From Enterobacteriaceae bacterium LSJC7 (lineage in GTDB: Bacteria > Pseudomonadota > Gammaproteobacteria > Enterobacterales > Enterobacteriaceae): a stretch of DNA of 64,000 nt. The stretch covers positions 435,948-499,947 of the forward strand of contig AMFN01000002.1 of NCBI GenBank assembly GCA_000302695.1, in the 5' to 3' direction. The notes below the pieces were generated by a model. The model made no database searches. It was not told where the DNA came from and saw only the letters and a program-made list of their open reading frames with translations. Made by a program: the position numbers and the translations under genes. The number at the start of each line of letters is the position of its first letter. The stretch's first letter is position 1. Below, piece after piece: positions 1 to 10,652 of this stretch.

Positions 1-555
1 GACCCCCGAAATGCTGTGGCTGCGGTTGTCGCGACGCTGTAGCGCCTGTAAGAACACGTCAAGCGCAGTGTCGAGTCGCTGTTGCAGCAGCGGTGAGAAG
101 TGTGCGCGATGCTGATAGTCTTCAATCTGGCTGTCGTCTGCAAAAACGCCGAGCAGCACTTCCTGGGCTTTCAGCGCGTTCAGCACGGGTTTGAGCGCAT
201 AGTCCACTGCCAGCATGTGGCCGATGCTGCCGCCGGTGGCAAGCGGTAGCACCACTTTATTGTCCAGTGCGCGCTCGGGCAGCAGGTCCAGCAACGTTTT
301 CAGCACACCGGAAAACGAGGCTTTATAAATAGGCGTGGCAACAATCAGCCCGTCGGCTTCCCGAAGTTGTTCACTCAGCGCCAGCAGCGCCGGGCTGTCA
401 AAGCGCGCGTAAAGCAGGTCTTCAGGGACAAAATTTTGCACATGCCAGTGACACACCTCAATTTTCTGCGCGTTTAACTTTTCACGGGCATATTCCAGCA
501 GGGCGCTGGAGCGGGAAGGGTAGCGCGGGCTTCCGGCAAGAGTAATCACTCGCAT
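1..555 (-). CDS. ssuE: NADPH-dependent FMN reductase SsuE (partial, runs off the window)
   Basis: Supplies reduced FMN to the alkanesulfonate monooxygenase SsuD for sulfur scavenging from sulfonates. The N-terminus MRVITLAGSPRYPSRSSALL and the internal segment LLDLLPERAL closely resemble E. coli SsuE, a flavodoxin-fold FMN reductase. The ATG lies at 553-555 on the complement and 185 codons are visible; the E. coli protein has 191, so only the last few residues are missing beyond base 1. It is divergent from pyrD, as in E. coli. The truncation comes from the window edge, not from decay. Confidence 0.95.
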   Translation of the reverse strand, partial: MRVITLAGSPRYPSRSSALLEYAREKLNAQKIEVCHWHVQNFVPEDLLYARFDSPALLALSEQLREADGLIVATPIYKASFSGVLKTLLDLLPERALDNKVVLPLATGGSIGHMLAVDYALKPVLNALKAQEVLLGVFADDSQIEDYQHRAHFSPLLQQRLDTALDVFLQALQRRDNRSHSISGV

Positions 556-722
556 GGTGGCTCCTTATAACCATTTATATGATTTTTTGTTACATTGATA
601 ACGGTTTGATAGTGGCAGAGCCATGGCGCGGGATTAAATGCTTTTTTTGCAGGAGGTTTGCCGCTTTACGCATAATTAAGAACGCCGGAAGCGGGCTCTG
701 ACGCTTTTTTGCGACATGTCAA

Positions 723-789
723 TTCACTTTCGGCGCGCATTGCTGAATAATACGGCCCCGGTTTACCCACCGGAATCCAGGGAGAGTTC
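723..789 (+). promoter_or_regulatory. pyrD promoter and start-switching leader (candidate)
   Basis: A -35 hexamer TTCACT (723-728) and a -10 AATAAT (746-751) are separated by 17 bases. Initiation would fall in the run CCCCGG at 756-761. The leader then reads GTTTACCCACCGG and ends in a strong ribosome site AGGGAGAG just before the ATG. In enterobacteria pyrC and pyrD are controlled by CTP/GTP-dependent choice of start base in such a run: C-started transcripts fold a hairpin that hides the ribosome site. The layout fits; the actual start sites are inferred. Confidence 0.6.
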
Positions 790-1800
790 ATGTACTATCC
801 GTTCGTTCGCAAAGCCCTTTTTCAGCTCGATCCCGAGCGCGCCCATGAAATGACTTTTCAGCAACTACGCCGCGTGGCGGGCACTCCGCTGGAGTGGCTG
901 GTGCGCCAGAATGTGCCGGACAAACCGGTGACCTGCATGGGACTGACCTTCAAGAACCCGCTTGGACTGGCGGCAGGCCTGGATAAAGACGGCGAGTGTA
1001 TTGATGCGTTCGGCGCAATGGGGTTTGGTGCCATTGAGATTGGCACCGTGACACCGCGTGCGCAGTCAGGTAATGACAAACCGCGTCTATTTCGCCTGGT
1101 GGAGGCCGAAGGGCTAATCAACCGTATGGGCTTTAATAACCTCGGTGTGGATAACCTGGTTGAGAACGTTAAAAAGGCGCATTTCAACGGTATTCTCGGC
1201 ATTAATATCGGTAAGAATAAAGATACGCCGGTCGAGCAGGGGAAAGGTGACTACCTGATTTGTATGGAAAAAGTCTATCCCTACGCCGGTTATATCGCGA
1301 TTAATATCTCCTCACCCAATACCCCAGGACTGCGTTCCTTGCAGTACGGTGAAGCGCTTGATGACCTGCTGAGTGCGTTAAAAAATAAGCAGCAGGAGTT
1401 GCAGCAGACGCACCATAAATATGTTCCGCTGGCCGTTAAGATTGCGCCGGATTTGAGTGTGGAAGAATTGATTCAGGTTGCCGACAGTCTGGTTCGCCAT
1501 AATATTGACGGTGTCATTGCAACCAATACCACGCTGGATCGAACTCTTGTGAGTGGCATGAAATATAGCAATGAAACCGGCGGGCTGAGTGGTCGTCCTT
1601 TGCAGCTTAAAAGCACGGAAATTATTCGTAAGCTTGCCGAGGAATTAAATGGTCGTTTGCCGATTATAGGCGTGGGCGGCATTGATTCTGTGATGGCAGC
1701 ACGTGAGAAGCTCGCTGCGGGTGCCACACTGATTCAGATTTATTCCGGCTTTATTTATAAAGGCCCGCCATTAATTAAAGAGATCGTTACCCATATCTGA
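790..1800 (+). CDS. pyrD: Dihydroorotate dehydrogenase (quinone), class 2
   Basis: Oxidises dihydroorotate to orotate in pyrimidine synthesis and passes electrons through FMN to membrane quinone. The 336 residues equal the E. coli length. The N-terminal helices (about 1-40) form the membrane and quinone-binding part of class 2 enzymes, and the rest is an FMN-binding TIM barrel. [10 protein letters not shown] (around residue 175) carries the catalytic Ser of the class 2 family, and GVGGIDS near residue 300 is a phosphate/FMN-binding loop. It is monocistronic, divergent from ssuE, with a regulated leader upstream and a hairpin just after the stop. Confidence 0.98.
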   Translation: MYYPFVRKALFQLDPERAHEMTFQQLRRVAGTPLEWLVRQNVPDKPVTCMGLTFKNPLGLAAGLDKDGECIDAFGAMGFGAIEIGTVTPRAQSGNDKPRLFRLVEAEGLINRMGFNNLGVDNLVENVKKAHFNGILGINIGKNKDTPVEQGKGDYLICMEKVYPYAGYIAINISSPNTPGLRSLQYGEALDDLLSALKNKQQELQQTHHKYVPLAVKIAPDLSVEELIQVADSLVRHNIDGVIATNTTLDRTLVSGMKYSNETGGLSGRPLQLKSTEIIRKLAEELNGRLPIIGVGGIDSVMAAREKLAAGATLIQIYSGFIYKGPPLIKEIVTHI

Positions 1801-1809
1801 TTGCTCCTC

Positions 1810-1835
1810 ACCAGGGCTTTATTTTTGGCCCTGGT
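1810..1835 (+). terminator. Putative terminator after pyrD
   Basis: An 8-bp stem (ACCAGGGC with GCCCTGGT) encloses a T-rich loop, ten bases past the pyrD stop. The following T-run is poor, so termination is probable but not certain. Confidence 0.5.
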
Positions 1836-1958
1836 TACATTATATTCCCTCTATTGTTGCTTATTTACCCATTATGGTCTTTTCTTCTAGTGGGACATTT
1901 AAAAGCGAAGCATCAATTCGCACAGAATTACGTTGGCGTAAAAGCAGGGGTCGACATT

Positions 1959-2498
1959 ATGCGGATAAAACCGGACGATAACTGGCGTTGGTATTTTGAT
2001 GAAGAGCACGATCGTATGATGCTCGATCTGGCCAATGGAATGGTATTTCGTTCACGTTTTTCCGGCAAAATGCTGACACCAGATGCCTTTAGCCACTGTG
2101 GATTTTGTGTTGATGATGCCGCGCTCTATTTCTCCTTTGACGAACGCGCGCGCGAGCTGGAGTTAAGCGCTGAGCAGCGCGCTGAACTGGTGCTTAACGC
2201 GCTGGTGTCTATACGCTTCCTGAAGCCGCAGATGCCCAAAAGCTGGCACTTTATCTCTTATGGTGAGTGCTGGCAGCCCGCACCGGGCGATGCCGTCAGC
2301 GTCTGGCTCAGTGATGACGAACGGCAGGTCAATCTGCTGGTGGCAGAGGCAGGTGAGAGTGCCTCACTGTGTCTGCTGGCGCAGCCGTCGCTGTGCCTTG
2401 CCGGGCGCGCAATGCAGCTTGGCGATGCCATTAAAGTCATGAATGACAGACTGCGCCCGATGCCGGTACAGCAGGCATTCGAGCGCGAGGCGGTTTAA
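1959..2498 (+). CDS. zapC: Cell division protein ZapC
   Basis: Cytoplasmic Z-ring-associated protein that promotes lateral association of FtsZ filaments. The 179 residues are close to E. coli ZapC (180); it begins [20 protein letters not shown] and contains [11 protein letters not shown]. The reading frame is open 35 codons further upstream, but family homology starts exactly at the ATG at 1959, preceded by GCAGGGG as ribosome site. The last four bases overlap the convergent ycbX gene. Confidence 0.93.
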   Translation: MRIKPDDNWRWYFDEEHDRMMLDLANGMVFRSRFSGKMLTPDAFSHCGFCVDDAALYFSFDERARELELSAEQRAELVLNALVSIRFLKPQMPKSWHFISYGECWQPAPGDAVSVWLSDDERQVNLLVAEAGESASLCLLAQPSLCLAGRAMQLGDAIKVMNDRLRPMPVQQAFEREAV

Positions 2499-3604
2499 CA
2501 CTCGCTCAGGCGCAACGGCCCGGCAGGGATACAGCTACAGCACAAAATCGTGCCATCCTCAGCGACGGCGCTTTTCTTTAACGCCTTCACTTCACCTTCC
2601 AGCAGCCGAATGCGACAGCAGCCGCACACACCGGCACGGCATGACCACGGTACGCGTATTCCCTGATTTTCAAGCTGTTCCAGCAGCGGTTGCTGGTTGT
2701 TGCCTGTGAACAGCTGGTCGTTCCATTGCAGGCTGAACTGCGCGCCAGGTTCGGATGGTGGCGTAAGCGTCTCTTCAACAATGCCTGCGCCATACACCGG
2801 CGCGTCGCCCGTTTCGAGCACCTCGAACTCATCCCCCACACGCACCAGCCCGCTATTACGGGCGATCAGGTTTTGTCCAAAGTTGACGTTACCGTCTTGC
2901 GAAGCACGAAAGCGCTGTAGCGTTGCCAGCGGCTCGCCAGCACCATGCTTGCGGCCCTGCTCCGGGTTGACGGTGGTGAGTACACAGCGGGTACAGGGTT
3001 TGACCACGTCAAAAATCACGCTACCGATGCGTACCACGCGCCAGCGGTCTTCCTCCCAGGGTTCTGCACCGGCAACGACCAGATTGGGACGAAACTGCTC
3101 CATGCGCACACCCGCCGGGCAGCGCTTTTGCAGATCGCGCAGTGAAGCCTCACTGGTGAGCAAGTATGGGAAGCCGTCGGCAAAGCCGAGCGGTACTGCG
3201 CCATGGGCTTTCACGCGCCGGGTAAGCGTGGGGCCAACCCAGCGCAGCTGCACGTCGCGCTTAAAAAAAGTGCTCAGCCACTGGTTAATGGCGGGCGGTG
3301 CTATAAGGGCGGTGAAATGGTTGCCCCAGACTTCAGTTGCGGCAGCCAGAGTGGAGAAATCGGCAAAGCGCACGCTGGCCTCGCTGCCATCCGGGGCGCC
3401 GAGCCACAGGCCATCTTCCAGCATGACCGGCGTAAACAGCACCATCTCCGGGTGCTGGCGGGCGGTAACGAAGGTGCCGTCGGTTTCCGTGAGCATAAAA
3501 ACGCGGTCGAAATTCAGGCCGCTGACATCGGCTCTGGCATGTGAAATACGCAGGCCGCGCATTGACTTAACGGGGTGAATGTACAGCCGGGAAAGAGAAA
3601 GCAC
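2495..3604 (-). CDS. ycbX: YcbX, MOSC-domain and 2Fe-2S ferredoxin fusion protein
   Basis: Molybdenum-cofactor-dependent reductase-type protein; E. coli YcbX takes part in detoxifying N-hydroxylated bases such as 6-hydroxylaminopurine. The 369 residues match the E. coli length. Order: MOSC N-terminal beta barrel (about 1-120); MOSC core with the conserved Cys segment [11 protein letters not shown] (around 200); C-terminal plant-type ferredoxin domain (about 285-369) with CRAGVCGCC and a later CC pair as iron-sulfur ligands. Electrons probably pass from the ferredoxin domain to the Mo site. It overlaps zapC tail to tail by four bases and is divergent from rlmKL. Confidence 0.95.
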   Translation of the reverse strand: MLSLSRLYIHPVKSMRGLRISHARADVSGLNFDRVFMLTETDGTFVTARQHPEMVLFTPVMLEDGLWLGAPDGSEASVRFADFSTLAAATEVWGNHFTALIAPPAINQWLSTFFKRDVQLRWVGPTLTRRVKAHGAVPLGFADGFPYLLTSEASLRDLQKRCPAGVRMEQFRPNLVVAGAEPWEEDRWRVVRIGSVIFDVVKPCTRCVLTTVNPEQGRKHGAGEPLATLQRFRASQDGNVNFGQNLIARNSGLVRVGDEFEVLETGDAPVYGAGIVEETLTPPSEPGAQFSLQWNDQLFTGNNQQPLLEQLENQGIRVPWSCRAGVCGCCRIRLLEGEVKALKKSAVAEDGTILCCSCIPAGPLRLSEC

Positions 3605-3700
3605 GCGCCCTCCGCAGGCAATAAATAAAGGCCAACTTTATGACATGCGCCCGGGATTAGCTATAATGCGCGACAATTTTCCTTATCAGTAAGTGACACT

Positions 3701-5818
3701 ATGAATTCTCTGTTTGCCAGCACGGCGCGCGGGCTCGAAGAGCTGCTTAAAAGCGAACTTGAAAACCTGGGCGCCCAGGACTGCCAGGTCGTCCAGGGTG
3801 GGGTACATTTCCAGGGCGACACGCGTCTGCTGTATCAGAGTCTGATGTGGAGCCGCCTGGCCTCGCGCATTCTGCTGCCGCTAAGCGAGTGCAACGTGTT
3901 CAGCGATCTTGACCTGTACCTTGGCGTGCAGGCGCTGGACTGGCCGTCAATCCTGGCGCCAGGCGCCACCTTCTCCGTGCACTTTAGCGGTGTGAATGAA
4001 GAAATTCGCAACAGCCAGTACGGTGCGCTGAAGGTGAAAGACGCGATTGTCGATTCCTTCACCCGCAAAAATCTGGCGCGCCCAAACGTCGACAAGGAAG
4101 AGCCGGATCTGCGCATTAACGTGTGGCTTAATAAAGACGTCGCCAGCATCGCGCTGGATTTGAGCGGCGAAGGCCTGCACCAGCGTGGCTACCGCGACCG
4201 GACCGGCGCGGCACCATTGAAAGAAAACCTGGCGGCGGCCATTGTGCAGCGCTCAGGCTGGCAGCCTGGCACGCCCTTGCTGGACCCGATGTGCGGCTCC
4301 GGTACGCTGTTGATTGAAGCGGCGATGCTGGCAACCGACCGTGCTCCGGGATTGCACCGTACCCGCTGGGGCTTCCACGGCTGGCAAAATCACGATGAAG
4401 CGCTGTGGAAAGAGGTGGCAGCAGAAGCCAACGTGCGTGCGCGCCGTGGCTTATCTGATTATGGCTCACGCTTTTACGGCTCTGACAGCGACGCGCGCGT
4501 GGTGGAACTTGCGCGGGTGAATGCCCGCCGTGCAGGTCTTGCCGATTTAATTCGCTTTGACGTGCGTGATGTGGCCCAGCTTGATAATCCACTGCCTGAA
4601 GGACCGCACGGTACCGTTATCAGCAACCCGCCGTATGGTGAACGCCTTGAGAGCGAACCGGCGCTGATTGCGCTGCACAGTCTGCTTGGGCGTATCATGA
4701 AGGCGAAGTTTGGCGGCTGGAACCTGTCGCTGTTCAGCGCGTCACCAGAGTTGTTAAGCTGCCTGCAACTGCGCGCCGACCGCCAGTTTAAGGCCAAAAA
4801 CGGCCCGCTCGACTGTGTGCAGAAAAACTATCGCCTGGCCGAAAACCCGGCGGGCGCGCAGCCGGTGGAGATTGCCGCTGATTTTGCCAACCGCCTGCGT
4901 AAAAACCAGAAGAAGCTGGAGAAATGGGCGCGTCAGGAAGGCATTGAATGCTACCGCCTGTATGACGCCGATTTGCCGGAATATAACGTGGCAGTAGACC
5001 GCTACGCCGACTGGGTGGTGATTCAGGAATACGCGCCACCGAAAAGCGTTGATCCGCAAAAGGCGCGCCAGCGCCTGTTTGACGTCATTGCCGCAACGCT
5101 CTCCGTGCTGGGCTGCGCCACCAACAAGCTGGTGCTGAAAACGCGCGAACGCCAGAAGGGTAAAAACCAGTACCAGAAAATGGCCGAAAAGGGCGATTTC
5201 ATGGAGGTGCGCGAATATAACGCCCGTCTGTGGGTCAACCTGACCGATTATCTGGATACCGGCCTGTTCCTCGATCACCGCATTGCACGCCGCATGCTCG
5301 GTGAAATGAGCAAAGGCAAAGACTTCCTCAACCTGTTTTCGTACACCGGCAGCGCCAGCGTGCACGCGGGCCTTGGCGGTGCACGCTCCACCACCACGGT
5401 GGATATGTCACGCACCTATCTGGAATGGGCCGAGCGTAACCTGCGTCTTAACGGCCTGAGCGGTCGCGCCCACCGCCTGATTCAGGCCGATTGCCTGGGC
5501 TGGCTGCGCGACAGCGACGAAAAATTCGATCTGATCTTTATCGATCCGCCGACGTTCTCCAACTCCAAACGCATGGAGGCTGAGTTCGATGTGCAGCGCG
5601 ATCATATCCAGCTGATGCGCGACCTTAAGCGCCTGCTGCGCGCCGGCGGCACGATTATGTTTTCCAATAATAAGCGTGGGTTTCGCATGGATCTCGACGA
5701 GCTGGCAAAGCTTGGACTGAGCGCGCGGGAAATCACCCAGAAAACCCTGTCTCAGGACTTTGCCCGCAACCGCCAGATCCACAACTGCTGGCTCATTACC
5801 CACGCCGGGAAGGAATAA
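3701..5818 (+). CDS. rlmL: Bifunctional 23S rRNA methyltransferase RlmKL (m2G2445 / m7G2069)
   Basis: Fused enzyme that methylates G2445 (N2) and G2069 (N7) of 23S rRNA using S-adenosylmethionine. It has 705 residues against 702 in E. coli. The N-terminal part has a THUMP RNA-binding domain (about 45-155) followed by a Rossmann methyltransferase with the SAM loop [16 protein letters not shown] (about 193-208) and catalytic NPPYGE. The C-terminal half carries a second methyltransferase with [15 protein letters not shown] and IDPPTFSNS. It is followed four bases later by uup, suggesting one transcript. Confidence 0.97.
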   Translation: MNSLFASTARGLEELLKSELENLGAQDCQVVQGGVHFQGDTRLLYQSLMWSRLASRILLPLSECNVFSDLDLYLGVQALDWPSILAPGATFSVHFSGVNEEIRNSQYGALKVKDAIVDSFTRKNLARPNVDKEEPDLRINVWLNKDVASIALDLSGEGLHQRGYRDRTGAAPLKENLAAAIVQRSGWQPGTPLLDPMCGSGTLLIEAAMLATDRAPGLHRTRWGFHGWQNHDEALWKEVAAEANVRARRGLSDYGSRFYGSDSDARVVELARVNARRAGLADLIRFDVRDVAQLDNPLPEGPHGTVISNPPYGERLESEPALIALHSLLGRIMKAKFGGWNLSLFSASPELLSCLQLRADRQFKAKNGPLDCVQKNYRLAENPAGAQPVEIAADFANRLRKNQKKLEKWARQEGIECYRLYDADLPEYNVAVDRYADWVVIQEYAPPKSVDPQKARQRLFDVIAATLSVLGCATNKLVLKTRERQKGKNQYQKMAEKGDFMEVREYNARLWVNLTDYLDTGLFLDHRIARRMLGEMSKGKDFLNLFSYTGSASVHAGLGGARSTTTVDMSRTYLEWAERNLRLNGLSGRAHRLIQADCLGWLRDSDEKFDLIFIDPPTFSNSKRMEAEFDVQRDHIQLMRDLKRLLRAGGTIMFSNNKRGFRMDLDELAKLGLSAREITQKTLSQDFARNRQIHNCWLITHAGKE

Positions 5819-5822
5819 ACGT

Positions 5823-7739
5823 ATGTCTTTAATCAGTATGCACGGCGCCTGGCTGTCGTTTAGCGATGCACCGCTTCTTGATAACGCGGAACTTCACATC
5901 GAAGACAACGAACGCGTGTGCCTGGTTGGGCGCAACGGGGCCGGTAAATCGACCCTGATGAAAATCCTCAACCGCGAACTGCCGCTCGATGACGGCAAAA
6001 TCATCTATGAGCAGGATTTGATTGTGGCGCGCCTGCAACAGGACCCGCCGCGTAATGTGGCGGGCAGCGTTTATGACTTTGTGGCGGAAGGCGTGGAAGA
6101 GCAGGCGGAATACCTGAAGACCTACCATCAGCTCTCGCACAAGGTGATGAGCGATCCGAGCGAGAAAAACCTCAACGCACTGGCGAAAATTCAGGAGACG
6201 CTGGAGCACCAGGGGCTGTGGCAGCTGGAAAGCCGTATCAGTGAAGTGCTGGCGCAGATTGGGCTTAACGCCGATGCGCCGCTGTCATCGCTCTCAGGCG
6301 GCTGGCTGCGTAAAGCCGCGCTTGGGCGTGCGCTGGTCAGTTCCCCTCGCGTGCTGCTGCTTGATGAGCCGACTAACCACCTTGATATCGAAACTATCGA
6401 CTGGCTGGAAGGGTTCCTGAAGTCGTTTGGCGGCACGATTGTGTTTATCTCCCACGACCGTTCGTTTATCCGCAATATGGCGACGCGCATTGTTGACCTC
6501 GATCGCGGCAAACTGGTGTCTTACCCTGGCGATTACGACCGCTATCTGGTGGATAAAGAAGAAGCGCTGCGTGTGGAAGAGCTGCAAAACGCCGAGTTTG
6601 ACCGCAAGCTGGCGCAGGAAGAAGTGTGGATTCGCCAGGGCATTAAGGCCCGCCGTACCCGTAACGAAGGCCGCGTGCGCGCCCTTAAAGCGATGCGCCG
6701 CGAGCGTAACGAACGCCGTGAAGTGATGGGCACTGCGCAAATGCAGGTCGGGGAGGCCAGCCGCTCTGGCAAAATTGTCTTTGAACTCGAAGACGTCAGC
6801 TATGCGCTCGGCGAGCGCCCGCTGGTGAAGGGCTTTAGCGCCCAGGTGCAACGCGGTGACAAAATTGCCCTGGTTGGCCCTAACGGTTGCGGTAAAACCA
6901 CGCTGCTCAGGCTGATGCTGGGCGATTTAAAGCCAGACAGCGGCCGCGTGCATATTGGTACTAAACTGGAAGTAGCCTATTTCGACCAGCACCGTGCGGC
7001 GCTGGACCCGGATCGCACGGTGATGGATAACCTCGCTGAAGGGAAGCAGGAAGTGATGGTTAACGGCAAGCCGCGCCACGTGCTCGGCTATTTGCAGGAC
7101 TTCCTGTTCCATCCCAAACGCGCCATGACGCCGGTGCGTGCGCTCTCCGGTGGTGAGCGCAACCGCCTGCTGCTGGCGCGCCTGTTCCTTAAGCCCAGCA
7201 ACCTGCTTATTCTTGACGAACCGACCAACGACCTTGATGTGGAAACGCTTGAGCTGCTCGAAGAACTGATTGAAAGCTATCAGGGGACCGTGCTGCTGGT
7301 GAGTCATGACCGTCAGTTTGTGGACAACACCGTCACCGAATGCTGGATTTTTGAAGGCGACGGCCGTATTGGTCAGTACGTGGGTGGCTATCATGACGCA
7401 CGCGACCAGCAGGCTCACGTGCAGCCGCTGCGCCAGAGTGTTGCCCCTAAAGCTGAAGAGAAAAAGCCTGATGCCAAAGCTGAGGCGCCAAAGCGTAGCG
7501 CGCCAGCCGCGAAGCTGAGCTACAACCTACAGCGTGAGCTGGAGGCGTTGCCGCAAAAGTTAGAAGCGCTTGAAGCGGCGCTGGAAACGTTGCAGGCGCA
7601 GGTCAGCGATGCGGATTTCTTTAATCAACCGCATGAAACGACACAAAAGGTGCTTTCTGAACTGGCGGACGCAGAGCAGGCGCTTGAAAGCGCATTCGAA
7701 CGCTGGGAATATCTTGAGTCGCTGAAAAACGGCGCATAA
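5823..7739 (+). CDS. uup: ABC-F ATPase Uup
   Basis: Soluble tandem ATP-binding-cassette protein of the ABC-F family, linked in E. coli to ribosome function and to suppression of transposon precise excision. 638 residues (E. coli 635). Two cassettes are visible: Walker A GRNGAGKST with signature LSGGW and LLLDEPTNHLD, then GPNGCGKTT with LSGGER and LILDEPTNDLD. Between them is the charged linker typical of ABC-F proteins, and the C-terminus is a coiled-coil DNA-binding domain (about 550-638). The frame is open 21 codons earlier inside rlmKL, but homology begins at MSLISMHG. Confidence 0.96.
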   Translation: MSLISMHGAWLSFSDAPLLDNAELHIEDNERVCLVGRNGAGKSTLMKILNRELPLDDGKIIYEQDLIVARLQQDPPRNVAGSVYDFVAEGVEEQAEYLKTYHQLSHKVMSDPSEKNLNALAKIQETLEHQGLWQLESRISEVLAQIGLNADAPLSSLSGGWLRKAALGRALVSSPRVLLLDEPTNHLDIETIDWLEGFLKSFGGTIVFISHDRSFIRNMATRIVDLDRGKLVSYPGDYDRYLVDKEEALRVEELQNAEFDRKLAQEEVWIRQGIKARRTRNEGRVRALKAMRRERNERREVMGTAQMQVGEASRSGKIVFELEDVSYALGERPLVKGFSAQVQRGDKIALVGPNGCGKTTLLRLMLGDLKPDSGRVHIGTKLEVAYFDQHRAALDPDRTVMDNLAEGKQEVMVNGKPRHVLGYLQDFLFHPKRAMTPVRALSGGERNRLLLARLFLKPSNLLILDEPTNDLDVETLELLEELIESYQGTVLLVSHDRQFVDNTVTECWIFEGDGRIGQYVGGYHDARDQQAHVQPLRQSVAPKAEEKKPDAKAEAPKRSAPAAKLSYNLQRELEALPQKLEALEAALETLQAQVSDADFFNQPHETTQKVLSELADAEQALESAFERWEYLESLKNGA

Positions 7740-7753
7740 CGGAGAGACTCAGC

Positions 7754-9022
7754 ATGTGTGAACAGCACCACGCATCAAGGCATATTTTATGCCCGCAGTG
7801 CGATTTGCTGGCGGCGTTACCGCCGCTGGCTGAGGGTGAAAAAGCCTGCTGCCCGCGTTGTGGCACCACGCTTACCACGCAATGGCGCGCGCCGCGCCAG
7901 CGTCCGACCGCCTATGCACTGGCGGCGTTGTTTATGCTGCTGCTCGCCAATTTGTTTCCGTTTATCAGTATGAAAGTTGCGGGCGTCGCCAGTGAGATAA
8001 CGCTACAGGCTATTCCTGGCGTGATGTTCTCTGAAGATTACGCCAGCCTCGGGACTCTCTTTTTGCTGTTTGTCCAGCTTGTTCCTGCGTTTTGCCTGGT
8101 GAGCATTCTGTTGTTGGTCAATCGCATACGCATGGATTTACGCCTGGCGCGCGTGCTCGCCCGGGTACTGTTTCAGCTTAAAACCTGGGGCATGGCGGAG
8201 ATTTTTCTGGCTGGTGTGCTGGTAAGTTTTGTGAAACTTATGGCTTACGGCGATATCGGCATTGGGCCGAGCTTTCTGCCGTGGTGCCTGTTCTGCCTGT
8301 TACAGCTGCGCGCGTTTCAGTGCGTTGACCGACGCTGGCTGTGGGATGACATCGCCCCTATGCCTGCGTTGGCGCAGCCGCTCAACGTGGGCACCACCGG
8401 CATTCATCAGGGGCTGCGCTCCTGCGCCTGTTGTACCGCCATTGTGCCAGCCGCGGAGCCGATTTGCCCACGTTGCCATGTCAAAGGCCACGTGCGCCGC
8501 CACAACAGCTTAGAGTGGACCGTGGCGCTGCTGATAACTTCCATCATTCTGTATCTGCCCGCCAACTTGCTGCCCATCATGATTACCGATCTGTTGGGTG
8601 ACAAAATGCCTTCCACCATTCTCGCGGGCGTAGTGCTGCTGTGGAGTGAAGGTTCCTACCCGGTGGCGATGGTGATTTTTATCGCCAGCATTATGGTGCC
8701 GACGCTGAAAATGATAGCTATCGGCTGGCTGTGCCTGGATGCCAAAGGCTACGGCAGGCGCGACAGCGAGCGGATGCACAAAATTTATGAAGTTGTCGAA
8801 TTCGTTGGCCGCTGGTCGATGATTGACGTATTTGTGATTGCGGTGCTCTCAGCGCTGGTGCGCATGGGAGCGCTGATGAATATCTATCCCGCTATGGGAG
8901 CGCTGATGTTCGCTCTGGTGGTGATTGTGACAATGTTTGCCGCCATGATGTTTGACCCACGTTTGTCGTGGGACAGGGCGCCAGAATCAAACCATGAGGA
9001 GTCGACTGAGCATGGAAAATAA
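7754..9022 (+). CDS. pqiA: Intermembrane transport protein PqiA
   Basis: Inner-membrane part of the PqiABC envelope system, which carries an MCE protein tunnel between the membranes and is induced by paraquat through SoxRS in E. coli. 422 residues (E. coli 417). Two homologous halves each start with a cytoplasmic zinc-ribbon-like four-Cys unit (CPQC/CPRC near 13-38, CACC/CPRC near 225-245) followed by four hydrophobic membrane segments. It is first in the pqiABC operon, 14 bases after uup, and overlaps pqiB by 11 bases. Confidence 0.96.
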   Translation: MCEQHHASRHILCPQCDLLAALPPLAEGEKACCPRCGTTLTTQWRAPRQRPTAYALAALFMLLLANLFPFISMKVAGVASEITLQAIPGVMFSEDYASLGTLFLLFVQLVPAFCLVSILLLVNRIRMDLRLARVLARVLFQLKTWGMAEIFLAGVLVSFVKLMAYGDIGIGPSFLPWCLFCLLQLRAFQCVDRRWLWDDIAPMPALAQPLNVGTTGIHQGLRSCACCTAIVPAAEPICPRCHVKGHVRRHNSLEWTVALLITSIILYLPANLLPIMITDLLGDKMPSTILAGVVLLWSEGSYPVAMVIFIASIMVPTLKMIAIGWLCLDAKGYGRRDSERMHKIYEVVEFVGRWSMIDVFVIAVLSALVRMGALMNIYPAMGALMFALVVIVTMFAAMMFDPRLSWDRAPESNHEESTEHGK

Positions 9023-10652
9023 CCACGGGGAAGCACAGGTGCGTAAGGTCAAAAGCTGGTCGCCGGTATGGATTTTCCCGATTATCACCGCCCTGATTGG
9101 GGCGTGGATCCTGTTTTATCACTACAGCCATCAGGGGCCGGAGGTGACGCTTATCACCACCAATGCAGAAGGTATTGTGGGCGGTAAAACGGCGATTAAA
9201 AGCCGCAGCGTGGACGTTGGCGTGGTGGAAAGCGCGGTGTTGTCCGATGATTTGCATCATGTGGAAATTAAAGCGCGCCTGAATGCAGGCATGGAAAAGC
9301 TGCTGCATAAAGATTCGGTGTTCTGGGTGGTGAAGCCGCAAATTGGACGTGAAGGCGTGACCGGGCTCGGCACGTTACTGTCGGGTGCGTATATTGAGCT
9401 TCAGCCTGGCACCAAAGGCAATCAGCCTGAAAACTATGAACTGCTGGATGCGCCACCGCTGGCCTCGCCGGATGCCAAAGGCATTCGCATTATTCTCGAC
9501 AGTGACAAGGCCGGGCAGCTTTCAGCAGGCGATCCGGTGCTGTTTCGTGGCTATCGTGTAGGCACGGTGGAAACCAGCAACTTTGATACCAACAAACGCA
9601 GCATGCAGTATCAGTTGTTTATCGGTGCGCCGAATGACAGGCTGGTCACCAGCAATGTGCGTTTCTGGAAAGACAGCGGGATTGCCGTAGATATGTCATC
9701 TTCGGGGATGCGCGTGGAAATGGGCTCGCTGACCACGCTTTTCAGCGGTGGCGTGAGCTTTGATGTGCCGGAAGGCTCTGTCATGGGCGAGCCGGTTGCG
9801 AACCAGACGGAATTTAAACTGTACGACGATAAGCGCAGCACGCAGGACTCGCTGTTTACCCGCCGTATTGACTATCTGATGTTCTTTAAAGATTCGATTC
9901 GCGGCCTGCAACCCGGGGCGCCGGTTGAGTTCCGTGGCATCCGTCTGGGAACCGTTTCGCAGGTGCCGTTCTCGGTGCCAGGTATGAAACAGAAACTCAA
10001 CACCGATTACCGTATTCCGGTGCTGATTCGCATTGAGCCAGAGCGGTTAGAGAATCAGCTTGGCGACGATCCTGACATTCAGGGGCATCTGACAGAATTG
10101 CTGAAAAGTGGTCTGCGCGGTTCGCTGAAGACCGGCAATATCGTGACCGGTGCGCTGTATGTGGATCTCGACTTCTATCCGAAAGCGCCTGAAGTCAAAG
10201 ATATGCGCAGTTTCAGCGGCTATCCGGTTATCCCAACCGTGTCCGGTGGTCTTGCACAGATTCAGCAGAAGCTGATGGATACGCTGGATAAGATTAATAA
10301 TCTGCCGCTGAATCCGATGATAGACCAGGCAACGAACACGCTGAACGAAAGCCAGCGCACGATGCGTGAGCTACAGAAGACGCTGGATAATCTCAACAAG
10401 ATTACCGGCAGTGCTTCAATGCAGAAATTGCCAGAAGACATGCAGCAGACGTTGCTGGAACTAAACCGCAGCATGAAAGGCTTCCAGCCAGGCTCTGCGG
10501 CCTACAACAAGATGGTGGCCGATATGCAGCGCCTGGACCAGGTGTTGCGCGAGTTGCAGCCAGTGCTGCGTACGCTCAACGATAAGAGCAACGCACTGGT
10601 GTTTGAAGCGAAGGACAAAAAAGATCCCCAGCCGAAGAGGGCGAAAGAATGA
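9012..10652 (+). CDS. pqiB: MCE-domain intermembrane transport protein PqiB
   Basis: Periplasm-spanning MCE protein that hexamerises into a tube thought to move lipids between inner and outer membrane. 546 residues, as in E. coli. One N-terminal membrane helix (VWIFPIITALIGAWILF, about 20-36) anchors it. Three MCE repeats follow (about 45-140, 160-250, 285-395), and a long C-terminal coiled coil (about 430-530) forms the needle. The start MENNHGEAQV matches E. coli although the frame is open 20 codons upstream; it overlaps the end of pqiA and, by four bases, the start of pqiC. Confidence 0.96.
   Translation: MENNHGEAQVRKVKSWSPVWIFPIITALIGAWILFYHYSHQGPEVTLITTNAEGIVGGKTAIKSRSVDVGVVESAVLSDDLHHVEIKARLNAGMEKLLHKDSVFWVVKPQIGREGVTGLGTLLSGAYIELQPGTKGNQPENYELLDAPPLASPDAKGIRIILDSDKAGQLSAGDPVLFRGYRVGTVETSNFDTNKRSMQYQLFIGAPNDRLVTSNVRFWKDSGIAVDMSSSGMRVEMGSLTTLFSGGVSFDVPEGSVMGEPVANQTEFKLYDDKRSTQDSLFTRRIDYLMFFKDSIRGLQPGAPVEFRGIRLGTVSQVPFSVPGMKQKLNTDYRIPVLIRIEPERLENQLGDDPDIQGHLTELLKSGLRGSLKTGNIVTGALYVDLDFYPKAPEVKDMRSFSGYPVIPTVSGGLAQIQQKLMDTLDKINNLPLNPMIDQATNTLNESQRTMRELQKTLDNLNKITGSASMQKLPEDMQQTLLELNRSMKGFQPGSAAYNKMVADMQRLDQVLRELQPVLRTLNDKSNALVFEAKDKKDPQPKRAKE

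Noticed and set aside
1-555. ssuE lacking its C-terminus
   Set aside because: The reading frame runs to the window edge intact; this is truncation by the window, not a pseudogene.
8926-8940. A possible matS site (GTGACAATGTTTG)
   Set aside because: Only the left half matches the matS consensus, and the site lies within pqiA.
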